Part shown: positions 50,965-56,659 of the stretch, piece after piece
How positions within the stretch are numbered: the stretch's first letter is position 1
Layout of the letters: each line of letters begins with the position of its first letter
NCBI GenBank assembly: GCA_030706635.1
Contig: JAUZOD010000025.1
Coordinates: 1 to 56,659 of the forward strand
Source: Bacteroidota bacterium
Lineage (GTDB): Bacteria; Bacteroidota; Bacteroidia; Chitinophagales; Chitinophagaceae
DNA length: 56,659 nt
Reading direction: 5' to 3'
Notes under the pieces: model-generated
Seen by the model: only the letters and a program-made list of their open reading frames with translations
The model's database searches: none
What the model was told of the DNA's origin: nothing
Program-made: the position numbers and the translations under genes

Positions 50965-52107
50965 TTAATGTTTCCTCAGCAGGTCCAAAAATTTGCGGTC
51001 CAGTTTATGTCCATACCAGTCCTCATACGCAAGGTCCGTTCTTCCGGAATCAAGTACTCCAAAGTCGCCGATGAAATTCCAAACTGCAAAACCAATTCCA
51101 TTGGCGGAGAGAATATCCAGCACGTCCGAAAACCAGGCAATAAATACATTGTGCGGTGTTTTGTTCCAGCAACCGCATTCACCGCAATGTACGCCGACAC
51201 CCTGCTTTAGTAATTCTATCCAGGGTTGATAATACGTTTCCAGCATGGCGGAACTGAGGAACTGATCGCCAACCTGTCCGGGCCATTTCGGAATGGGCAG
51301 ATGATCAATATCCTTGTTGGCCCAGGGTGCTTTGTAATGAGAAATAGCATGCGGATAATATCCCCGGCAGCTCTGCGCAATATTCAGATCCGTGATCTCC
51401 GGGATCACCAGGTTTCCCCCCCTGTTTCCATCCGCGATCACGAGGTGATTGGGATTCTCCCTGCGGATGATTGCTGCAGCTTTCTCAGCCACTTTCCGGT
51501 AAATATCCCCGGGGACCGGCCCGGATTTGGAATGCTGGTCGTTCATGTCTTCGCGAACGCTGGGTTCATTCAGAAGATCGAAACTGATTCTTTCAGGAGA
51601 TTCATCTTTATATTTTTTCGCCCAGAGCGCCCAGTGAAAATAAAAGGCCTCCTGTGCAGCATCATCTTTCCAAAGGTTGTAAGGTTCATGAAATCCAGCA
51701 TTGATGCAATAGCCGGGGGCACGGTGCAGATTCAGGCTCACATGCATTTTATATTGGTGTGCCATGGCTACCAGGGCTTCAATGCGATCAACGGCTTCCG
51801 GATTTATTTTATATACTTCATCCGGCAGGATGTTTCTGCTGCGATCAAAACTCAGGTAATAGGGATAGGCCATCGGCACGCGGATGAAATCAAAACCCCA
51901 GTCCTGCATCCATTTAAAATGTTCTTCCGTGCTGGGATTCCTGGAAGGGGCGGGATCAGGAGAAAAAAAATCAAGCACATTAAATCCTTTCCATTTGGGA
52001 AGTTTGTTATTGTATCTGGGCTTGCGGGAAGACATGGCATAAATCTCTCCTGCCGAAAGAGCGGCTGTTATGAGCCCCGTTGTTTTTATAAAATGTCTTC
52101 TTTTCAT
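50965..52107 (-). CDS. Glycoside hydrolase family 5 enzyme with Tat signal
   Basis: A 380-residue GH5 (cellulase-fold) hydrolase. The acid/base is E181 in FDLLNEPSVRED and the nucleophile E310 in GVHCGECGCWNKTPHN. IRVPMAYPYYLSF, LNLHRAPGYCIN and AVWNFIGDFGVLDS match the (beta/alpha)8 barrel. The N-terminus MKRRHFIKTTGLITAAL is a twin-arginine signal, so it should be exported folded through Tat. It overlaps the PafA gene by 4 bp (ATGA). The substrate may be a beta-glucan or mannan, or a glycolipid. Confidence 0.9.
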   Translation of the reverse strand: MKRRHFIKTTGLITAALSAGEIYAMSSRKPRYNNKLPKWKGFNVLDFFSPDPAPSRNPSTEEHFKWMQDWGFDFIRVPMAYPYYLSFDRSRNILPDEVYKINPEAVDRIEALVAMAHQYKMHVSLNLHRAPGYCINAGFHEPYNLWKDDAAQEAFYFHWALWAKKYKDESPERISFDLLNEPSVREDMNDQHSKSGPVPGDIYRKVAEKAAAIIRRENPNHLVIADGNRGGNLVIPEITDLNIAQSCRGYYPHAISHYKAPWANKDIDHLPIPKWPGQVGDQFLSSAMLETYYQPWIELLKQGVGVHCGECGCWNKTPHNVFIAWFSDVLDILSANGIGFAVWNFIGDFGVLDSGRTDLAYEDWYGHKLDRKFLDLLRKH

Positions 52108-53750
52108 TTTTTCAAAACATCTGTAATCGGCGTTCCTATGCAGCCATTCGGCATCTGAATATGCAGCAGCGCTGCAATAGTAGGCGCAATATCGGTCATA
52201 TGGACCGTTGTATTCGAACTACCGGGATGAATATTCCAACCCATGAATACAAGGGGTACGTGCGTATCGTACGGATTCCAGGAACCATGGGTTGCTCCGG
52301 TTTGGACATACGATTCCAGCCAACCCGGTGCAAAAACCACTTCCACCTGTCCGCTGCGCTTGTAGTTATATCCGTTCGTAACCATGGTTTTAATGGGTTC
52401 CGGGATCACTGCATTCTGGAGTTGGTCCAGATCCACGGCATAGTTTACGCCCGGTTGTTTTTTCAGAAAGTCAACCACCAGGGCTTTTACTTCACGGATA
52501 TCTGCTTTTGCCGCAGCGATCCTGTCATTATCAAAATTGATCTGGTAATTCTCTGCCGAAAGGATTCCCTTTTCTATCCCGAACTTTTCCAGGATCTGTT
52601 TATTCAATGTATCTACGATCGTTTTGGATGAAAAAAAATCAGCGGGTATCCGGTGCGTTCGCATATACCCCACGGCGTTCCCCGAGCCATGGTCCGCCGT
52701 TAAAAATACCAGGTACTGATCTTTGCCAATCTTACTGTCAAGATAAGAAAAAAAGGAAGCCAGGTCTTTGTCGAGCCGCAGGTAGGTATCCTCCGCTTCA
52801 ATGGAATTCGGCCCAAAAAGATGCCCTACATAATCCGTGGATGCGCAGTTAATTGTCAGAAAATCCGTTGACGGTCCGCGACCCAGCTGATAGCCATCCA
52901 GCGCGGCCCTTGCAAAATCGAGCGTGAGGGTATTGCCAAACGGCGTGCTGCGTACAGATGCGTGATCCTTTGCATACGCCGCCTTTACATCGTGCGGGAA
53001 AACGGGCATAAGTTCTCCATTGAGTTTTCCTTCGTAAGGCTGATTATCTGCATCGCTCTCTGCGTAGGTGCCGATCGGGTACAATGTAGTCCATCCATCG
53101 CTGATCAGCCAGCCGATGTTTTTATCCCGGTTATATTTTTCCGCCCAGTCCGGTAACTGATTCATATAATAGGTGCTGCTGATAAAATTTCCGCTTGCGT
53201 CATCCAGCCAGAAGGCCGCATTGGCGGTATGTCCGGCAGGTAATATGGCGGCGCGGTCTTTCAGGGATATGCCGACCACGCGTGATTGAAAGTTGGTTGC
53301 TACCCGAAGTTCATCCGTTACGGTGCTGACCAACAGATTTCGTGGAGACATTTTTCCTTCGGCTGTTGATGCGCCCACGGATTGAACCGTACTGTCTTCT
53401 GTGCAATATACCTGTGCGCCGGTAAGCAGGTCGGTCCAATTATTACCTGTTATACCATTGATGGATGGAACGGAACCCGTGAAAATGCAGGCATGGCCCA
53501 CTGCCGTATTAGAAGGCAAATAATTAATGAGTGTGTTTTCGCAGGAAAACCCCTGATTCAGCATACGCTTAAATCCGCCATCACCATATCTGTTATAATA
53601 CCGGTAAAGGTAGTCCCATCGCATCTGATCCACCACAATACCCACTATCAGTTTGGGTCTGGATAAGATCGTCGTTTCAGATTGGCCGAACCCCTGATGG
53701 GTAAAAAACAGGGGAATGAAGAGGAGAACCGTCAACCATTTTTTGATCAT
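52104..53750 (-). CDS. PafA-like alkaline phosphatase family protein
   Basis: A 548-residue secreted phosphatase of the alkaline phosphatase superfamily, closest in layout to PafA of Bacteroidota. Metal and active-site pieces: D41 in VVDQMRWDYL, Thr82 nucleophile in LPSNTAVGHACIFTG, FLTADHGSGNAVGYM and GATHGSWNPYDTHVPLVFMG. A Thr nucleophile is typical of PafA and phosphodiesterase relatives. The signal peptide starts at the ATG at 53750. Start codons upstream would overlap the divergent promoter of the SPT gene. It begins the four-gene operon. Confidence 0.92.
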   Translation of the reverse strand: MIKKWLTVLLFIPLFFTHQGFGQSETTILSRPKLIVGIVVDQMRWDYLYRYYNRYGDGGFKRMLNQGFSCENTLINYLPSNTAVGHACIFTGSVPSINGITGNNWTDLLTGAQVYCTEDSTVQSVGASTAEGKMSPRNLLVSTVTDELRVATNFQSRVVGISLKDRAAILPAGHTANAAFWLDDASGNFISSTYYMNQLPDWAEKYNRDKNIGWLISDGWTTLYPIGTYAESDADNQPYEGKLNGELMPVFPHDVKAAYAKDHASVRSTPFGNTLTLDFARAALDGYQLGRGPSTDFLTINCASTDYVGHLFGPNSIEAEDTYLRLDKDLASFFSYLDSKIGKDQYLVFLTADHGSGNAVGYMRTHRIPADFFSSKTIVDTLNKQILEKFGIEKGILSAENYQINFDNDRIAAAKADIREVKALVVDFLKKQPGVNYAVDLDQLQNAVIPEPIKTMVTNGYNYKRSGQVEVVFAPGWLESYVQTGATHGSWNPYDTHVPLVFMGWNIHPGSSNTTVHMTDIAPTIAALLHIQMPNGCIGTPITDVLKK

Positions 53751-53788
53751 TTCAGGCCTTTTTGACAAATGTATTCCGATTTTCTGAC

Positions 53789-53818
53789 TTGCCCTGTTCT
53801 GCAAATGCATTATTTTTA
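53789..53818 (+). promoter_or_regulatory. Promoter of the SPT-like gene
   Basis: TTG (53789-53791), 19 bp, TATTTTTA (53811-53818). It has the same spacing as the pheA promoter and one mismatch to TAnnTTTG at the last base. It leaves a 5' end of about 25 bases before the ATG at 53850. Confidence 0.45.
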
Positions 53819-53849
53819 CGGCAATTTTTTAATTCAATCCAAAGCGACC

Positions 53850-55106
53850 ATGACAGATATTTTTGAAAAGCTTACAAAGAATCAGGGACCGATCGGGCAA
53901 CATCGCGAAAGAGCTCATGGCTATTTTGCATTCCCAAAACTGGAGGGAGAAATCAGCAGCCGGATGAAATTCCGCGGCAAGGATATGATTGTTTGGAGTC
54001 TCAATAATTATCTCGGACTGGCAAATCATCCGGAAGTAAGAAAAGCGGACGCTGATGCTGCCGCTGCCTACGGACTTGCATCTCCTATGGGTGCACGCAT
54101 GATGAGCGGAAACAGCAATGAACATGAACAACTGGAAAAAGAACTTTCAGCTTTCGTGAAAAAAGAAGACAGCTGCCTGCTCAATTATGGCTATCAGGGC
54201 ATGGTGAGCATCATTGACGCGTTGTGTGGCCGCCACGACGTGATTGTGTACGACGCGGAATGCCATGCCTGCATTATTGATGGGCTGAGATTACACGCAG
54301 GGCACCGTTTTGTATTTAAACACAATGACCTGCAGGATTTTGAAAAACAGGTTCAGCGGGCCAATGCATTAATTGAAAAACAAATGTCTGGCGGTGTATT
54401 GGTCATAACAGAAGGCGTGTTTGGAATGGCGGGTGATCAGGGCAGGTTAAAAGAAATTGCTTCCTTAAAAAAGAAATACGGATTCCGGTTGCTCGTAGAT
54501 GATGCTCATGGTTTTGGCACCCTGGGCAAAACCGGCGCGGGTGCGGGTGAAGAACAGGGCGTTCAGCAGGATATTGATCTCTATTTTTCCACTTTTGCTA
54601 AATCCATGGCTTCCATCGGAGCTTTTGTTTCCGGCGATAAAGCGATTGTTGATTATATCCGGTATAATATCCGAAGCCAGATCTTTGCGAAAAGCCTTCC
54701 CATGTCCATGGTGCTGGGCAATCTGAAAAGACTGGAACTATTGCGCAAAAATCCTTCCCTGAAAGAAAAACTTTGGAAGAATGCCCTTAAACTGCAAGCC
54801 GGTTTGAAAAGAAAAGGATTTGATATCGGAAAAACAGATTCAGTGGTAACGCCCATTTATATGAAAGGCGACATCCCGGAAGCTACGGCCATGGTCATGG
54901 ATCTCCGGGAAAACTATGGAATTTTTTGCTCCATAGTGGTCTATCCCGTCATTCCAAAAGGTCATATCATCTACCGCCTGATCCCGACTTCCGTTCATAC
55001 CGATGACGACATCCAGGCAACGCTTGATGCCTTTGAAGCGACCAAAAAGAAGCTGGACGCCGGGGACTATAAAATGGAGGCTATCCCAGATATGGCTGAG
55101 GCTTAA
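53850..55106 (+). CDS. Serine palmitoyltransferase-like alpha-oxoamine synthase
   Basis: A 418-residue PLP enzyme of the alpha-oxoamine synthase family. PLP Lys251 is in STFAKSMASIGAFV. NYGYQGMVSIIDAL, YDAECHACIIDG and LLVDDAHGFGTLG are family blocks. In Bacteroidota the close relatives are serine palmitoyltransferases, which condense serine and an acyl-CoA or acyl-ACP to start sphingolipid synthesis. 2-amino-3-ketobutyrate CoA ligase is the main alternative. The MTDIFEKLTKNQGPIGQ start at 53850 fits the promoter upstream. A terminator follows. Confidence 0.88.
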   Translation: MTDIFEKLTKNQGPIGQHRERAHGYFAFPKLEGEISSRMKFRGKDMIVWSLNNYLGLANHPEVRKADADAAAAYGLASPMGARMMSGNSNEHEQLEKELSAFVKKEDSCLLNYGYQGMVSIIDALCGRHDVIVYDAECHACIIDGLRLHAGHRFVFKHNDLQDFEKQVQRANALIEKQMSGGVLVITEGVFGMAGDQGRLKEIASLKKKYGFRLLVDDAHGFGTLGKTGAGAGEEQGVQQDIDLYFSTFAKSMASIGAFVSGDKAIVDYIRYNIRSQIFAKSLPMSMVLGNLKRLELLRKNPSLKEKLWKNALKLQAGLKRKGFDIGKTDSVVTPIYMKGDIPEATAMVMDLRENYGIFCSIVVYPVIPKGHIIYRLIPTSVHTDDDIQATLDAFEATKKKLDAGDYKMEAIPDMAEA

Positions 55107-55120
55107 CAAGTTATAAAATC

Positions 55121-55155
55121 AAAAAAGCCGGACTTGCATAAAATCCGGCTTTTTT
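55121..55155 (+). terminator. Intrinsic terminator after the SPT-like gene
   Basis: AAAAAAGCCGGA pairs with TCCGGCTTTTTT around an 11-base loop. Six T end the stem, and the mirrored A run makes it usable in both directions. It starts 14 bp after the stop codon. Confidence 0.85.
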
Positions 55156-55223
55156 CGTTATTATAGGATCCTTGTGTTATGCATGCATCTGTCTGAATGC
55201 CCGTTGAAAACTAAAAGACCTGA

Positions 55224-55676
55224 TTGCCTTTGCGAAACACCATATTAACCTTATTGCTGATAACAGCAGTGCACAATTTTGTTTATTCATCCGGACTGCC
55301 CAGGAGTGATTCAGGAACGGTAGTCATTGACCTTCAAAATGCATCTGACCGCCAGAGCCGCATTGATTCCATATACCTGATCTTCGATCGTTATGACAAG
55401 CGGGGCGCGGGAATTATCAAACAGGTATACTATCCCAAAAACAATCAGGTGGAAATAACTGTGCCCAAAGGCCGGTATTATGTAAATATTTATTGTCTGG
55501 GGATCTATAACCGTGCTGGCTTTGACCGGACGATCCTGGTCAAACCAACCCGTAAACTCAGGATCTTTCTGAAATTGCAGGCTTCCGCCCTGTTTACTCC
55601 GGGCATGGTAGAAATTCCGCATGAAAAATGGGATCCGGCCCATCTGGCCATTATGCAATCACACGCTTCAAAATAG
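55224..55676 (+). CDS. Secreted hypothetical protein, 150 aa
   Basis: A 150-residue protein with a signal peptide (NTILTLLLITAVHNFVYSSG) and a beta-rich body (VVIDLQNASDRQSRIDSIYL, then VEITVPKGRYYVNIYCLG). That body may be a small immunoglobulin-like or transthyretin-like fold. I do not recognise the family. No ATG is in frame, so the start is TTG at 55224 or 55230; this is uncertain. It lies between a terminator and a minus-strand candidate small RNA and stands alone. Confidence 0.65.
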   Translation: MPLRNTILTLLLITAVHNFVYSSGLPRSDSGTVVIDLQNASDRQSRIDSIYLIFDRYDKRGAGIIKQVYYPKNNQVEITVPKGRYYVNIYCLGIYNRAGFDRTILVKPTRKLRIFLKLQASALFTPGMVEIPHEKWDPAHLAIMQSHASK

Positions 55677-55688
55677 GCTATCCGGTAT

Positions 55689-55761
55689 AAAAAAAGACCT
55701 CCTTGTTGAAGGGAGGCCGCACTAATCAAATACCATTAACCATTAAACCTTATCCTATGAA
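55689..55761 (-). ncRNA. Candidate small RNA with its own promoter motif and terminator
   Basis: Minus strand: TATATTTG (55773-55766), an exact TAnnTTTG -7 element, precedes about 45 bases. These contain TTTAATGGTTAATGG, then the hairpin GGCCTCCCTT-CAAC-AAGGAGGTC with a one-base bulge (55696-55718) and seven T (55695-55689). Together they describe a transcript of about 70 bases with an intrinsic terminator, in a gap with no minus-strand gene. A -33 TTTG was not found at the expected place. A very short frame (MVNGI) lies inside. Confidence 0.4.
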
Positions 55762-55888
55762 AAGTCAAATATAAAAGTTTCTGAATAGAAATAATACCAA
55801 TCTTCAAACCTTTTTGTTTTATGGGCATAAAATTGGTCTGCATCAGTTGAAAATCAATTAATTTGTAATCAGGACAACCAACTTTCCC

Positions 55889-56446
55889 ATGCGTAGAATA
55901 GTTGTATCAATTACCGGAGCGAGCGGAGCAGTCTATGCCTGTCAGCTAATAGATAAATTAGTGAAGATCAGGGATCAATGGGAAGAATTATCTGTATTAA
56001 TGACAGTTAATGCGCGCACCGTGTGGGAAACAGAACTCGGAAATACCGATTATCTGCGTCTTCCGGTAAAAGTATATGCCACGGATGATTTTTCAGCCCC
56101 CTTTGCATCCGGCTCGGCCAGGTATGATACGATGATCGTCATTCCCTGCTCTATGGGAACGCTGGGCAGGATTGCGGCCGGAATATCTTCTGATCTGCTG
56201 ACACGAGCAGCCGACGTGATTTTAAAAGAAAGAAGAAAACTGATTTGCGTGGTGCGGGACACACCTTATAATCTCATCCACATCCGCAATATGGAAACGG
56301 TGACGCTGGCCGGTGGCATTATCTGCCCCGCCTCACCGTCTTTCTACAGCAAACCCCAAACACCTGATGACATTGCGGCAACCGTGGTTGACCGGGTAAT
56401 TGATCTGGCCGGGTTTGATTCGAATACTTTCCGTTGGGGCAATTGA
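55889..56446 (+). CDS. ubiX: UbiX-like flavin prenyltransferase
   Basis: A 185-residue flavin prenyltransferase that makes prenylated FMN, the cofactor of UbiD-type decarboxylases. Motifs: VSITGASGAVYACQLIDKL (FMN binding), VIPCSMGTLGRIAAGISSDL and RRKLICVVRDTPYN, with a C-terminal DRVIDLAG. No ubiD lies in the window. The TGA stop (56444-56446) is part of a TTGACGG heptamer. Confidence 0.93.
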   Translation: MRRIVVSITGASGAVYACQLIDKLVKIRDQWEELSVLMTVNARTVWETELGNTDYLRLPVKVYATDDFSAPFASGSARYDTMIVIPCSMGTLGRIAAGISSDLLTRAADVILKERRKLICVVRDTPYNLIHIRNMETVTLAGGIICPASPSFYSKPQTPDDIAATVVDRVIDLAGFDSNTFRWGN

Positions 56447-56460
56447 CGGTTGACAATGAA

Positions 56461-56490
56461 GAATGTGGAAATGTGGAAATGTGAAAATGA
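56461..56490. repeat. Octamer array, single arm (copy K)
   Basis: GAATGTGG, AAATGTGG, AAATGTGA, AAATGA: octamers of the same type as copies H-J, 14 bp after the ubiX stop, preceded by two TTGAC(G/A) heptamer-like units. Confidence 0.65.
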
Positions 56491-56518
56491 AGAGCAGTTC
56501 AAATTCATTTAACTTATT

Positions 56519-56644
56519 CCATTGTCCATTGTCCATTGTCCATTGTCCATTGTCCATTGTCCATTGTCCATTGTCCATTGTCCATTGTCCATTGTCCATT
56601 GTCCATTGTCCATTGTCCATTGTCCATTGTCCATTGTCCATTGT
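56519..56644. repeat. Perfect tandem heptamer CCATTGT, 18 copies
   Basis: 18 uninterrupted copies of CCATTGT (complement TGGACAA without its first shift) over 126 bp, then a degenerate TTATTGT. It is the same unit as in copy G. No inverted arm is visible before the window ends. It encodes a spurious MDNGQWT repeat on the minus strand. A perfect array of this length is expected to vary in copy number. Confidence 0.9.
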
Positions 56645-56659
56645 TTATTGTCTCAGATC

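Noticed and set aside
56333-56641. Minus-strand 102-codon frame with repeated MDNGQWT
   Set aside because: It is only the translation of the perfect 7-bp array (three units give seven residues) joined to antisense ubiX. There is no start context or conserved domain.
56519-56644. CRISPR array
   Set aside because: The unit is 7 bp with no spacers. The other arrays in the window have no unique spacers of constant length, and there are no cas genes.
1-56659. tRNA, rRNA or prophage genes
   Set aside because: None recognised on reading. A tRNA or rRNA search program would be decisive; I could not run one.

Overview
The window looks like a chromosomal segment of a member of the Bacteroidota, most likely a Chitinophagaceae-type bacterium. 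The reasons are a SusC/SusD pair with a FecI-type sigma factor and FecR, a DAHP synthase fused to chorismate mutase, a DUF5117/5118 metalloprotease, a PafA-type phosphatase, a sphingolipid-type acyl transferase, promoters fitting TTTG-N19-TAnnTTTG, and almost no Shine-Dalgarno sequences. No tRNA, rRNA, prophage or CRISPR was seen by eye.

Layout. 1-9.7 kb holds housekeeping genes (era fragment, YceI, M28 peptidase, tatA, CBS protein, DUF72, phosphoesterase, rpiA, a MutS2-like ATPase, msrA). 9.8-17.4 kb is a sigma/anti-sigma/SusCD uptake locus on the minus strand, with an extra stand-alone FecR-domain lipoprotein. 17.6-21.3 kb has sucC, rlpA, an L,D-transpeptidase and a truncated D-Ala-D-Ala dipeptidase. 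21.3-30.9 kb is a long minus-strand aromatic amino acid cluster: pheA, aminotransferase, tyrA, (deaD), DAHP synthase-chorismate mutase, aroB, aroA, aroC. 31-37 kb carries murein recycling (murQ and a kinase), an S41 protease and an ECF sigma/anti-sigma pair with a divergent DUF6249 gene. 37-50 kb carries cystathionine beta-synthase, a kinase-like unknown, fructose-bisphosphate aldolase, a large metalloprotease, an HtrA-like protease, a transposase relic, an OmpA lipoprotein, xseAB and a PhyH-type dioxygenase. 50-53.8 kb is a tight operon PafA phosphatase - GH5 glycosidase (Tat signal) - GT2 - a 48-residue membrane peptide. The end has a serine palmitoyltransferase-like enzyme, a secreted unknown, a candidate small RNA and ubiX.

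Two things stand out. First, the aromatic cluster begins with an apparently complete transcription attenuator: a promoter, a 29-codon leader peptide with six Phe and four Tyr codons, mutually exclusive RNA pairings, and an intrinsic terminator immediately before pheA. Second, the intergenic spaces hold a system of short-period repeat arrays (7, 8, 11 and about 20 bp). Most are built as an array, a loop and an inverted array. Five heptamer elements share a loop core close to GAATTCGCACATGAGATC, always antisense to flanking transcription, and many arrays start at, or themselves supply, the stop codon of the upstream gene. A second pair of matching ECF-type promoters (TGTAAC-N17-[A/C]GTCT) sits between the sigma gene and the divergent DUF6249 gene.
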